Assembly: GCF_964656455.1 (NCBI RefSeq)
Contig: NC_135718.1
Location: 23,882,449 to 23,946,448 of the forward strand
DNA from: Halichoerus grypus
Lineage: Eukaryota; Chordata; Mammalia; Carnivora; Phocidae
DNA length: 64,000 bases
Reading direction: 5' to 3'
Every line of letters starts with the position of its first letter. Position 1 is the first letter of the stretch. The notes below the pieces were generated by a model that was given only the letters and a program-made list of their open reading frames with translations, made no database searches and had not been told where the DNA came from. This document shows positions 1-12,215 of the stretch, one piece after another. A program made the translations under genes and the position numbers.

Positions 1-113
1 TGCAGCTTAAGAAATTCAGTGAAAGGGAATGAGTAAGTGCTGAAGGAATTGAGGAGGGCTTCCCGAAAGAGGTGCCCTGACTGTGTGGTTAGGATAAGAA
101 AGGAGGAAACTTC

Positions 114-318
114 TTTTTTTTTTTTAAAAAAAGATTTTATTTATTTATTTGACAGAGAGAGAGACAGCGAGAGAGGGAACACAAGCATGGGGAGTGGGAG
201 AGGGAGAAGCAGTCTTCCTGTGGAGCAGGGAGCCCGATGCGGGGCTCGATCCCAGGACCCTGGGATCATGACCTGAGCCAAAGGCAGATGCTCAACGACT
301 GAGCCACCCAGGTGCCCC
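114..318 (-). mobile_element. Can-SINE (tRNA-Lys-derived)
   Basis: Antisense SINE: T-run, attttatttatttatttgacagagag body and head ending ggtgcccc. Target duplication aagaaaggaggaaacttct is at 96-114 and 319-337. Confidence 0.92.
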
Positions 319-3263
319 AAGAAAGGAGGAAACTTCTAAGGCATTCCAAATGATGTGCCTATTCAATCTTTCATAAAGGAGTGCGACTGGGCATGTAGGT
401 TGTGAGTGGGGGAAGTTTGTAGAAACTGGGTCAAAAATTCAAATTATATTTGTAACAAGTCACAATACATTAAGCTCCATGTGCCCTCTCATTCAGGGTC
501 CACAAATTACAACCTGTGGGACAAATCTGGCCTGCTCTCCATTCTGGAAGGCCTACAAGCTAACAATGGTTTTACATCTTAAATGGTTGGGGAAAGAAAA
601 GCAAATGAAGAATGGTACTTTGTGACATGTAAAAATCGCATGCAATTCAAATTTCAGTGTCCACTGGTAAAGTTTTATGGGAACACACTGATGACCATTG
701 ATTTGCATATTGTGAGTGCCTATGGCTCCTTTCACCCTAGATCAGGAGTCAAGTAGGTGCACTCGAAGACCCTGTGGCCAGCAAAGTCAAAAATCTCTAG
801 GGAAGATCTTTGTCGACCCCTTTCTAGGGGGCCAAGGTTCTTCCCTGCAAGTGACCCATTTCTTGCTTATTAGATGACGGAGGCTGCAAACATCTCTAAT
901 GTCCCCCTGTGGAGATTATTTCATGGATGTGGGAATTCCACATCCATGCCAGGAAAGCCAAGCTCAGAGGGAGAGCAGGTGAGGCTTCTAAGGTCACAGG
1001 GATGGTAATGGTACCCTGAGCACTCTCCCCGGAGTGTGGAGCTCCAATACCCAAGCTCTTGGCCACCGCTCCATCTCACACAGCAGTTTGTTGATCAAAA
1101 TAAGTCTTTTCCTTCCAGGCTATTGCCAGCCCAATGACATCCAAAGGCCCCTATGCGGGCACACATGCTGCTTTTGTGTTCCTTGGCACCAATAGGAGTG
1201 TGCTTTTGGGATGATGGAAGTCGGTTGACAATGTGAAGGATGTGAACCCAGCAGCCAGCCTGAGAGGCAATGACTTCAGAATTCCACTGGATTTACCGAT
1301 TACTCGAATGACTTACTTTGGGCAAAGTAAAATTGGGCTCTTCCAGCAAACAACAGAGAATTGAAAAACAGATCAATGGAAGCAGCACCGGTTCATTTCC
1401 AATGACCTTATCGGATGCAGTTACCGGAGGCTAAACAATGCATTTATGCTCAGGGTTGGGTCTCTGTGTGGCGCTGAGGCTAGATTTGAGGGCACATTCC
1501 CTGCTGAGCATGTGGTCACAGTCTCTTAAGTGGAAAGAAGGTCTTCATTTTTTTTAACCTCTGCATCTTCAGGGTTTGCATAATTTTCTAGGCAAAATGT
1601 TATCTCCCCCCCTTTACTATGGCTATTAGTTCTGCTGGTGGAACAATGGATCAGAGATTTATGCCAATTAGAATTGGATTTATCCAGGGAGTCAGCAAGG
1701 CAACTGGCCCTAGACAATTTGCTGTAAGCATCTCTAGCCTTCCTACCGCTCACTCTCCCCTCTGCAGGCCAGGCACGGTCTACTGCTCCATGTTTGCTCA
1801 CAATGCTCCCTCTCTCCTTCTTCTCTGCAGAGCCACAAAGCCTTTTCTAGCTATTGTATCTTCAATTCCTTCTTTGATATCCAGTGGCAACTACAATTTG
1901 CCCCATACCTTCCAACTTCATTGTTCTCCAGGTCTAGCACATGTTCGTCATATCTTTTCAAACAGGCTGCGTTTGAATAGGTCTGCTGTGAGTTGGTGTC
2001 TGGAGCACAGTGGCCACCCCTCAAGACTTAGTGAATAACTAGCATCCCCCCACTCTTGCCCCACATACCACGCTCCTTTACTGAACAAACCTTGGCAAAC
2101 TCTACTACCTTTCCTCCAATTTCAGCTCTGAGCCTGATGTTTGAAATTCACATCCCTTGCTCTCAGTCTGCCTCTTCCTGAACGTGTGAGAGGAGCACTG
2201 AATTTCTCTTGAGCCTCCATGTCCACAACTGCCCAGTGATAATGATCTGATGTACTTGGCAGGGTTGTTGTGAGAAATCTATGAAATCAAATTTGGGAAA
2301 GTGCTCAGATACCTGGCACAAAAGCGGGTGTTGGACAGACACAGGTTGGTAAGAAGATACTTCTGACTCCTGGCAAGAAGTGTCCACTTTCTTCCAGGGA
2401 GGCAGGACTTCCCTCTTGGTTTCATTGTTTTTTTCCCCTGAGAGGCTGCCAGGTTCTCCCTAGCTCCTGTAGAAGATCAGCTAAATCACAGCCAGTTGGT
2501 TCAAATATTTCATATCAAGAAAGAACCTCAAATGTAGCTTTGAGGATGCAGGAAAGCAGTGCTTTTCCATCTGATTCCACATCTGAGACACGCAAGAAAA
2601 GAGCTTTCCATAAAGGCTAATTTGAGATGGCAAATAATAGACCAAAGAGGCCCGAGTGCTCCAGCAGCACAGGCATCTCAGCAGCTAGAGAGCTACTGCC
2701 TGAGATGGCAATAGGCCCTCTGGCTTGTCAATCATCCGGCCCTGTTCTCAGCCTTAAGTAATAAGAATGGTCACATTTCACAATGAATTAGGCTAGACTA
2801 GATGGTTCCTGTCAAGGTTACCAAGGAGATGTTGAAATAATAACATCTGAAAAGACAGTGGAAAAAAGGGCAATGAAAGTAAGCAAATCTCATGCCTACA
2901 AGCCGGGGACTGTCTCTCCCACACAAATTCCCCTGTCGAGCTAGTGTTGGAAGGTACCCTGCTGCCCAAGCCAGTGCTTAGTGAATAACCAGGAGAAGTG
3001 GAAGCTGGGGGACTCCTGTGAAAGGTGGAGGAAATCAGGGATCACTCCCAGGAGGGTCCCCATTCTCTAGCTGCCCCGTTGTGCCCATGCATCATTCCAC
3101 CCCTTGCCTCATCATCCTCCATAGACATCTCTGCACACAGAAGGCTCCGACTCCTACCCAACCCCTAGGTCCCCATAACTTGCAACTACTGGATTCTGAT
3201 CATAGCACTTCAGAGTCCAGGGAAGTCACTATAATCACAACCGTGGGAAGATTATTGGGGACC

Positions 3264-3418
3264 AGGCACCGGGGTGGCTCAGTCAGTTGAGCATCTGCCT
3301 TCGGCTCAGGTCATGATCTCAGGGTCCTGGGATCAAGTCCCTAGTTGGGCTCCCTGATCTGCAGGGAGTCTGCTTCTCCCTTTGCCCCTCCTCCCACTCG
3401 TTCTCCCTCTCTAACAAA

Positions 3419-3465
<47 letters not shown>

Positions 3466-3478
3466 AATCTTTAAAAAA
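3264..3478 (+). mobile_element. Can-SINE with long (AAAT)n tail
   Basis: A head resembling ggcaccggggtggctcag, the caniform body (gtcatgatctcagggtcctggg) and an expanded (AAAT)n tail at 3415-3466. The flanks aagattattggggacca and aagattactgggggacca are a slightly diverged duplication. Confidence 0.9.
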
Positions 3479-4715
3479 AAGATTACTGGGGGACCATAAA
3501 ATATACTTAACTCATTCACATATTCATTTAATCATTCAATACATACATGCCATGAAATCCTTAGTGCAAGCACAAAACTGATAAACATATGGCACCCAAA
3601 GGACAAAATATACAAAGACCCTCCCTCATAAAACTTAAAAGTCATGTATGTGTTTACACACATACACACATATGTCTGTCTTAAAGGCAGATGAAGGTGG
3701 AGGAGGAAGTTACAAAAAATGCCATATTCATTAATATTTATTGTTGAAAGCAGTGCAAAGGGAAACTACCTAGGGCTAAGACAGCATATGGCAAGGGGGT
3801 CCCCAGTGTGACCTGATGGGCTAAAGAAGGTGTGCTAGAATAGCTGATCCTTGAGCTGTGACCTGAAAGATACCTAGAAGTTTGGTTGTTCAAGTGTGGA
3901 GTGCAAGCACCTTCTAGGCAGATATGCAGACAAAAATCTCGGGGCAGGAAGGTACCATTGGATCAGAGAAAGGTGGTCAGAGTGTGGGGGCCATAAATGA
4001 GGTCCTGGTCATGTGGTCAGTGTAGATATTTGTAGGCCGTTCAATGAGTTTAGATTTTATCCTAAAGGCAATGGACAGCCTTCTAGGGGTTTTGAGAAGA
4101 GGAGTGGAATTACCATATTTTCAATTTCAAGAACATCACTTTGGATAAGGTAAATTCCTAAACATAACCTAAGAACCCTCATGGTATCAATCCCTTGACA
4201 CCCAGCCATGCACTCTTCCATGGCTCTTTGTTTTGTTTGTGTTCTTTGTCTTCAAATCAGTCATTCTTTCAACAAATAATTACTGACTTCCTACAATGTG
4301 GCAATTCCCCTTTCAGGAGGAGTACTGACGTCACAGTACTCAACAAAATGATTAAAAATTTGTGCTTTCTTTGAGCTTACATTCTATTACCTATTAATTG
4401 GCTTTTCACTGGTAAACTGCTATTGAAATTTCAAGACCAACTCAACTGAATTTTTGTGTGTGTGTGAAGTCTTCACTTCCTTTTACTCATATCCCAGTTA
4501 TACAACTAGGGTTTGCTGATGATTGGTGTATCTCCCTCACCCAACACATTGGCCTGAGTGTTCCTTATAGGTAAAAAGAATTGTATTTACCTCTTTAATT
4601 CCCTCTAAGAGAGTCTGAAACATATTAGAAGCTTATTACACAATTTTCAATAATGAACTGTATATATTATTCAGAGCTCTCCAGAGAAACAGAACCAATA
4701 AGATATGTATATAGA

Positions 4716-5255
4716 TTTGACCCTTGAATAATGCAGGGGTTAGGGGCATCAAGTTTCTGCATGGTTAAAAATCTGTATATTAGGGTGCCTGGGTGGCTCA
4801 GGTGGTTAAGTGTCTGCCTTCAGCTCGGGTCATGATCCCAGGGTCCTGGGATCAAGTCCCGCATCAGGCTCCCTGCTCAGCCAGGAGCCCGCTTCTCCTT
4901 CTGTTCCTCCTCCCTGCTCATGATCTCTCTCTCTCTCTTTCTCTCTCATGCTCTCTCTCTCTCAAATAAATAAAATCTAAAAAAATAAAAATCTATATAT
5001 TACTTTTGACTCCCCCAAAACTTCGTAGTCTACAGTTGACTGGAAGTCTTACCGATAACATAAAGTCAATTAACAAATATTTTGCACGTTATATGTATTA
5101 TATACCATATTCTTACAATAAAGTCAGCTAGAAAAAAAAAAGGTCATAAGAAAGAGAAAATACATTTATAGTGCTGTATTGTATTTATTGAAAAAAAATC
5201 CACGTATAAGTGGACCCGTGCAGTTCAAACCTGTGTTGTTCAAATGTCAACTGTA
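4716..5255 (-). mobile_element. Tigger-like DNA transposon interrupted by a SINE
   Basis: The ends gacccttgaa and ttcaaatgtcaactg are imperfect inverted repeats. The interior (tccacgtataagtggaccc, aataaagtc) matches the copy at 27279-27612 in reverse orientation. The SINE at 4783-4986 splits it. I assign it to Tigger/pogo-type elements from memory of the ends; the exact subfamily is uncertain. Confidence 0.75.
4783..4986 (+). mobile_element. Can-SINE inserted in a Tigger-like element
   Basis: Head gggtgcctgggtggctcagg, caniform body and CT-rich end followed by an AAATAAA tail. Target duplications aaaaatctgtatatta (4767-4782) and aaaaatctatatatta (4987-5002) differ by one base. Confidence 0.93.
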
Positions 5256-5330
5256 CGTGTGTGTGTGTGTGCATGTGTATACATAAATATATCTATATAG
5301 ATAGATAGATAGATAGAGAAAAAAAAAAAA
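5256..5330. repeat. compound microsatellite (GT)n, (GATA)n, A-run
   Basis: A gtgtgtgtgtgtgtg tract, then tatatctatatagatagatagatagatag and a run of A. Confidence 0.85.
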
Positions 5331-5656
5331 GAATTTACCATAAGCAATTGGCTTACACAATTATGGAGGCTGGCAAGTCCCAAGATCTGTGGGATGAGTC
5401 AGCAAGCCAGAAACCCAGGAGAGCTGATAGAGTAGTTGTAAGCTTGAAACCCAAGAAGAGTGGATTTTTTTAGTTGGAGTTAAATGCCAGGAAAAGCCAT
5501 GCCCCTGTTCAAAGGCAGCCAGGCAGGGGGAATTCTCTCTTGCTCATGGGAAGGTCAGCCTTTCTGTTCTATTCATATTTCTAACTGATGGGATAAGCCC
5601 CACCTACATTAGGGAGGGCAATCTGCTTTATGAGGTCTACCAATTTAAATGTTAAT

Positions 5657-5854
5657 TTTTTTTTTTAAGATTTTATTTATTCATTTGACAGAGAGAGACA
5701 TAGCGAGAGAGGGAACAAAAACAGGGGGAGTGTGAGAGGGAGAAGCAGGCTTCCCGCAGAGCAGGGAGCCTGACGTGGGGCTCGATCCCAGGACCCTGGG
5801 ATTAAGACCTGAGCCGAAGGCAGATGCTTAATGACTGAGCCACCCAGGCACCCC
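5657..5854 (-). mobile_element. Can-SINE
   Basis: Antisense SINE with T-run and head ending caggcacccc. Target duplications aatttaaatgttaat (5642-5656) and gatttaaatgttagt (5855-5869). Confidence 0.92.
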
Positions 5855-5888
5855 GATTTAAATGTTAGTCTTATCCAAAAACACACTG

Positions 5889-6003
5889 GGGAGGGTAAGT
5901 ACTACGGTGAGCGCTGCGAATTGTGTAAAACTGATGAATCACAGACCTGTACCCCTGAAACAAATAATACATTATATGTTAATAAAAAATAAATAAATAA
6001 AAA
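5889..6003 (+). mobile_element. L1 3' end fragment
   Basis: ggtgagcgctgcgaattgtg, then a cagacctgtacccctgaaac motif and atacattatatgttaataaaaaat. This is the typical 3' terminus of carnivoran/older L1 with an A-rich end. Confidence 0.75.
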
Positions 6004-8460
6004 CAACCTCACAGAAACAAGCAGAATAATGTTTAATCAAATATCTAGGTACCCTGTGGCCCCGACAAGCTGATATATAAAATTAACTATCCTAAACTGA
6101 TAAATATTTAAATCCACCAAATGAAGGTAACAAGAGAAGCCAATAAAACCTTAGTGAGAATGAGCTAGCCTTTCTTCCTCTCTGACCACAGCTGAGCTGG
6201 AATCAGGGTTAACCGTGAGGAGAAAAATACAGCATCCAATAGCCTACATGATGAGTGAGTTTTTGGTTAAATGGGAAGAGTAAGCATGCTTATCCCCAAA
6301 TGGGCCCCTTGCCCTCACAGTGCTTAGGGGATATATCAAGATTTTTGAACTCCTACTTCAATCCATGTCATTGTCATTCCATGAGGGAAAAGCTCTGGCT
6401 GGCCTTTTGGGTCACCTGATTTTAAAGTTGTTTTCAAACCCTAAGGCAGAGACAGAAATTTCCTCTTGGCCATCTTTCCAGGGCTCACACTTGTGGCTGT
6501 CTAAACAGCCCTGACAACATCTGGATCGTTTTCATACTAGAGAAACTCTGAATTTAATAAAAAGTTAAAAACAGGCAGCCTGAATTGCTTATACTTGGTT
6601 GGACAACTGCTTCCAAACTCATCTTAATTTCATGAAAGAACAAATCCCTGTCTGTCCCAAATCCCATGTAAGACAACTGTGCTCTACCCTTGTTCCTTTT
6701 CTACTTACTAGCATTTAAAGTATCTTGCTAAAGAAGGTAGAAGGGGGCAGAAGCTTTGCTGCTCTTGCGGAGTCTTAGTGGGGAGGAAAGGAAAACAGGA
6801 GTGCTAGCTCGTCTTTTCAGTAAATGGTTTGGCCCTGAGGTCAAGCTCCCTCGTATCCATGTGACCAGCTAAACTCCATCTGAAGCTGAGAAAAAAAGTT
6901 ATTACCATTTAGGATTAGATGAACACAGAATTTAAACTGTAGCCTTAGACTTGCTAGGGAATGCTCAGCCATGTAGAGTTTGTTGTACATGGGATATTGT
7001 TCAAAATAATGCCCAAGAGAAGCATGCAATGAGTTTAAAGAGGCCCCATACAAGAAAATGCAGAATAAATCACATAATGGGATGAGGAGAAAGCTAAAAA
7101 GAAGAGGGACCAGTATGTGTCCTTCATACAAAAGCAAGGAGCACCTGATTTTAGAACCATACATGTCTTCACTGCCCAAGATTCGAGGACCATGTCAGGT
7201 TTGACTGTGATGAGCAGCCACATCTGGTTTAATAAATTCAGGCAAACTATACAACCTTCTTGAACGTGTGTACCTTTGCCTTATGGAATTTAGAATTCAA
7301 TACTTTAACTCCTTGATGGCCATATCAGAGGAAGTTCTAGAAAAGTGGAAGGTTTTCTTTTTATAGCTAGTGACTAAGTGAAGGATAGGACATAATTTGC
7401 AAAAGTTAGCTCACGTCAGAGATCCTCATGAACAAAGATGGTGGTATACCCAGTATTTCGTATGCTTCCCAGAATCTGTAAGAAAACATCTTAATCTCCT
7501 GGCAGAGTATTCTGGGTAAAATGACAGAGTCATTTGTATGTCACATTTATTTAATGCACAAGCACGCAAACTTTATGAAGACAGGAATTTCTGATTTGCC
7601 CATCTAGAACAGTCTCTACCACATAGGTCCCCAAAATTTTTTTAACTTTTATTATTATTATTTTTTTATAGTATAACCTTACAAAGGTCTTGCCAGGACC
7701 CTAAATCCTTGGGATTTCTCTCTCAGTGTATCTCTGTTACCTATCCCCCTCTGTATATACATACATGTATATGTGTGTATGCAACCGTCTACACATACAC
7801 TTGCATATACATATTTGTGATACATGTATATCTATACATTTACCAAATCATTTGTATTTTAGAAATAATATTTATATTATAATACTTGCTTTAAACATCT
7901 AGAACTTAGGCTACACACACATTATTGCTGTGTATCCACCAAATGATGAAGCTTTAGACTCAAGGCATTAATAATATGCTGTATCTTAAATACTGTTTAT
8001 GCTTTTACAGCTACACTTGCATACAATATTGTTAACTCTTAATAAAGCGATTTTTCAGCTTAACAATAAGAGTCTATTTGTTTAGGTACTTTAATTAGAA
8101 ATTTGGTTGGTGAGACAATTCTGTGGAGGGTGTACTTTAGGAAAATGGGAAGAAATTACTGGACAAAACTCAAATTATAGCCTTACATCCTGAGCAACAA
8201 ATTCTACGGGAAATCCTTGCTCACATTTTACAACAGAACTGCCCAGAGAAGTCTTGCCATAACACAGGTTCACATCTACAGACATCAGTTACTAATGCAA
8301 TACACCCCTTGGGAGGATCAGAGCAGTTCTTCCTAGGGTTTGATATCTTATCTTTCCATTTTCAACCAGAGAGCTCTGGGGCCCAACCCTGCACCTAAAA
8401 CATATCAAATGCTCAAAAATGAGTGTTCAGTCTTTAAAAGACAAGTTCACCACCCTTGGA

Positions 8461-8675
8461 GTTTTTTGTTTTTTGTTTTTTAGATTTTATTTATTTGAGA
8501 GAGCGAGAGAGAGTGAGAGAGAGAGAGAGAGAGAGAGCATGAGAGGGGAGGGTCAGAGGGAGAAGCAGACTCCCCGCCAAGCAGACAGCCCAATGTAGGA
8601 CTTGATCCCGGAACTCCAGGATCATGACCAGAGCCAAAGGCAGTCGCCCAAACAACTGAGCCACCCAGGCGCCCC
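8461..8675 (-). mobile_element. Can-SINE with expanded (GA)n
   Basis: Antisense SINE, purine repeat gagagagagagag at about 8505-8540, head ending caggcgcccc. Duplications cacccttgga (8451-8460) and cacccttaga (8676-8685). Confidence 0.9.
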
Positions 8676-9902
8676 CACCCTTAGATTTAAGAGAAAATAC
8701 TTCCCTGACAATTTAGAAAATTCAGAGAGAATTAAAGAAGAGAATTTAAAATCACTCTTTGTTACGCTTGTCCTAAATGTTCTAAAGGCATTCTTGTGGA
8801 ACCACTCAGGTTTTCTATTATAAACCTTTTTTTTTTTTTTTTTTAATAATGAGGACACTGGGAATCCTAGACTTTTTCTCTAGACAAGTCCTGTAGACAT
8901 GAGACCCTTGCAGTGCTTCTGCTAATTTGCTAAAAACGTGAAGATTTTTAGGATTTCAACATTTTAAAAAGAAGCAGAAGGAGTGATTCGATCTTAGAAA
9001 TGAAGAAAAGAATTACCAGACAGGTAAGCCACGGCTACTGGATTGTACAGAATCCTAAATCTGAGGTGCCCTAAATCTGAGATGAGATTTTTGTCCATTT
9101 GTTTTGTTTGTCTTCCCCAATTTGTGTACCAGTTTTCATCACAGCTGAGTATTTTCTGTCACTCGGAAAGCCCAGAGGCCTTGCCAGTCAACACTTTGGA
9201 TGTGAGAATGGATGTAGAGAGGTGGGCCATGGCAAAGTAGTCAAGTTGGGTGCCAGATTATGACATTTGGACAAAACTGCACAGCTGCAGTTGTAACAGA
9301 TTATTTTAACTGATACTCTCGGGAAAAAGTAAAGCACAGAACTAGCCATTCGCCCTGTATTTGCCTCTTCCTCAGAGCCCATAAGTCTCATCCCGGAAAA
9401 GACTGATTCAAACTATAAAGACATTCATGAACGCAAAGTTTCAAAGAACTGCAGTGTTCCCTAGGGGAAGACCACACTCTTCCCCCAAACCAGCAGAGAA
9501 GCATTCTGTGAGCCCCATCTGTGCCAACCCCACAACATGGCAGATTCCCTTAATATTGTGGAGCAACTCCCTTCATTCCATTCAGCAAAGATGAAGGTGT
9601 ACAATGTTCTAGTCACTTCAAAGTGCGGGAGGCGAGGGTGGTATTGGCTGGTGGAGGGTTACCATGACTATCCTCCCATATCCCCCTACATATCCATGTG
9701 CACACAAAAACACATAGGTGATCAGCTTTTCAGAAATTAGAATTAGATAGACTTTTAAAAACTAGTACCAACTTATTAAAATTTTCTTTAATATTCAGAA
9801 AGTACTTTGGAGATTTTTACAACTTTAAGATCATCTATTCTCGGTGTAAAGGAACATAGAAAAATGTTCACAGAAAATTAATCTGAAGTAGAATGACAAC
9901 TC

Positions 9903-9939
9903 TGTGTGTGTGGTTTGTGTGTGTGTGTGTGTGTGTGTG
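9903..9939. repeat. (TG)n microsatellite
   Basis: An interrupted tgtgtg tract. Confidence 0.9.
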
Positions 9940-10348
9940 GCACAGACTCCAGGAGTTTCCCTTAAAATATTCTCTTATTTCAGTATGTTGGCTGTTTTAT
10001 TTCCTGTGACTGTCCCTGTCCCTCGCCCCCTACTGGACCGTTTTGGAAAGAAAGAAGACATGTCTAAAGACTGAAGCTTTCTGTTTGCTTGGATTTTGAA
10101 TAAATGGAAATTTGTTAGAATATCTTAAATGCTGTTAGAAGCAACTGGTCACTTAAGAGCCTAGCTTCTCAGATGCTGTCAGTGGCCTTCTGAATCGGTG
10201 GGTACAGAACACATATTTCCACTTTACAGATGAGGAAACTAGGGACCAGACTGGAATGCTTTGGGGTTCCCCGGGAAAACCCGTGGCCTCAGTGGAGACA
10301 GAACCCAGGTCTTGGGCTCTTATTGGCCACAGCAAAATAAGTACTCAC

Positions 10349-10456
10349 GTCATGATTTGGGTCTCCACTCCTGCCTCCACCAGAGCCCCGTCAACAAAGA
10401 GAGGAACCGAAGTGAAGCCATACTTGTCCCAGGAGTGGCCCTCGTCAAAACTCACC
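10349..10456 (-). CDS. SORCS3: SORCS3 exon (most downstream in window), VPS10p Asp box
   Basis: A 108-base exon: one base finishing Trp, 35 codons, then two bases of a split Thr. It starts VSFDEGHSWDKYGFTSV and ends EAGVETQIM plus AC. The acceptor is ...gtttctaacccag and the donor is gtgagt. SFDEGHSW is another Asp box (S-x-D-x-G-x-x-W). The following exon, expected to start with VFGHFSLRSEW-like sequence, was not found between 1 and 10348, so the downstream intron exceeds 10.3 kb. Confidence 0.94.
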
Positions 10457-11925
10457 CTGGGTTAGAAACAAGTACAGGGAAGAGACAGCTGAAAACCAAA
10501 CCACACTCCTTTGCAACCATTTTTCAGGTTATTAAATTCTCCTCTGTATCTCACTTTCTGGCAGTTTGAATTATCAATAGGCATTCATCTTCAACATCTC
10601 CCCATATTATTATGAGATTTGATCAAAACTGCATTTCCTGGCCCAGGCAGAGACAGCACCAGAGCTGCAGAAATATTTCAACATATTAGAATCAAAAAAC
10701 AAAACAAAAAAAACAACCCAAGAAGTAGGGCTTAGTGGATGGAGTGTCACGTTTCAAGTACTCCGAATGGAACCGGAGGCTCAATTTACAGCACAATCAA
10801 TCCGGTCCGTGGAGTTTCTGACACAGATAAATTGAGTAGTGCGGGGGGGTACCCTATGGGAGGGGAGGTGTGTGTCTTTCAGATCAAACTTTAAAAGAAG
10901 CCATTTCCTATTTGTTCAGAATGAATGTTAGGATCGTTTTCCCTCCCCAGTGCCACTTTCAGAGCTTTTAGAGATGAGTGCTGAGTGTCTAAGATGAACT
11001 GGGCAATACTGTGCCATCTTTCATCCAATGTAAGAAAAGGTCTGGCCCTTTCTGGTTACAGCACCTGAAACTCTTTAAAGGGAAGGTTACTAGTGGAGGA
11101 GACTGGGGCAATTTTGAGTGCTTGCTTCTTTACCTTTCTTGATATTATCAAGTACCTGACTCTCCTTCTTCCCCAAGGCGGCTTTATTTGCTTCATTTCC
11201 TGTGATCCTTCTTGGCTAAATTAATTCTTAATTTCTTCTCTGACTCCATAACTCAGGATTCTCTGAGTTCAACTGTAGGAACTCTGTAGGCTTCTCCTCT
11301 TATAATGCTGAGTGATGACTTCTTAATGGACTCTAAATCCACCAATTCAAAACTATAATCTTTGGAGTTCACTGGTCATGTATGTCTGGTTTGTTGAATG
11401 ACTCCTTAACACCACCCATACATCTTTATTATAATGTTTCTTACCTGATATTTAATAAATAGAGGTCTGATTTTTCCACTGAACTGTGAGTTTTTTTAGG
11501 TCAAAGGCCATACTATTCATTTTTGCATTCCTAGTACCTAGCAGAAAAATGGGCACCTAGTTGGCACTATTTAATGTTAAATGAATAAATTAACAAAAGA
11601 AATAAAGAATGATTTACCACACTCTTCCAATCCATCCATTTTTTTGAAGCATGCTTTACGCTGGCATCCATGAACTGGATGCAGGAGTCCCTCTGCCCAT
11701 TACTAGTCAACCTACTCAGTCCATTCTCTACATATTTACTTCTTTGTCTCTCTCACCCTCTCTGGCTCTTTCTCTTTCTCTCTGTCTTATACTTTCTTAA
11801 CATTTTTTTTTTTTAAATTTGTGGTATACCTAAGTCTATCTTCACAAAAAAAGGAAAGCAGATAGTCTGACATTAAGTTTTTATGAGTTCACAAATTATC
11901 AGTGTATGTCTTAACTTTTTAAAAA

Positions 11926-12215
11926 CAATTTTATTGAGTTATTGTTGACATGTAAAAATTGTATGTATTTACAGTGTACAACTTGATATTTTGATATATG
12001 TATACATTGTGAAAAGATCGCCACAATCAAGCTGGTCTTGATCAAACAGGGGTGGCAGGGTGGGGGCAGGAGGGAGAAATGAAGACATGTTGGTCAAAGG
12101 GTTCAAAGTTGCAGTTATGCAAGAGGAATGAATTCTGGGGATCTAATGTACAACATGATGATGACAGTTAACAATACTGTCTTGACTTTTAAGAACTTGC
12201 TTATTTCACACTTTT
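11926..12215. mobile_element. old L1 3' pieces in inverted arrangement
   Basis: 11926-12042 is the L1 3' terminus read antisense (ttttattgagttattgttgac, tacagtgtacaacttgatat). 12047-12215 is a more upstream L1 3'-UTR part read on the plus strand (ggtcaaagggttcaaagttg, gttaacaatactg). The join is within a few bases. Confidence 0.65.

Larger units (their letters stand above)
1..10348 (-). other. SORCS3 intron, partial (downstream end of window)
   Basis: No exon was found here. It holds four Can-SINEs with duplications, a SINE-interrupted Tigger-like element (4716-5255), an L1 3' end (5889-6003), old repeat matter (about 3740-4140 and 4250-4400) and microsatellites. The stretches 340-3240, 6010-8450 and 8690-10348 are mostly unique-looking AT-rich intron with small open frames and no recognisable domains. 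Confidence 0.8.

Noticed and set aside
8602..8858. Small frames covering SINE sequences (also near 37, 5677, 19398, 27596, 56738 and 57920)
   Set aside because: They translate tRNA-derived SINE sequence and are not genes.
1..10348. Search for the exon following the VSFDEG exon
   Set aside because: No VFGHFSLRSEW-like coding sequence with a splice acceptor was found. It probably lies before position 1.
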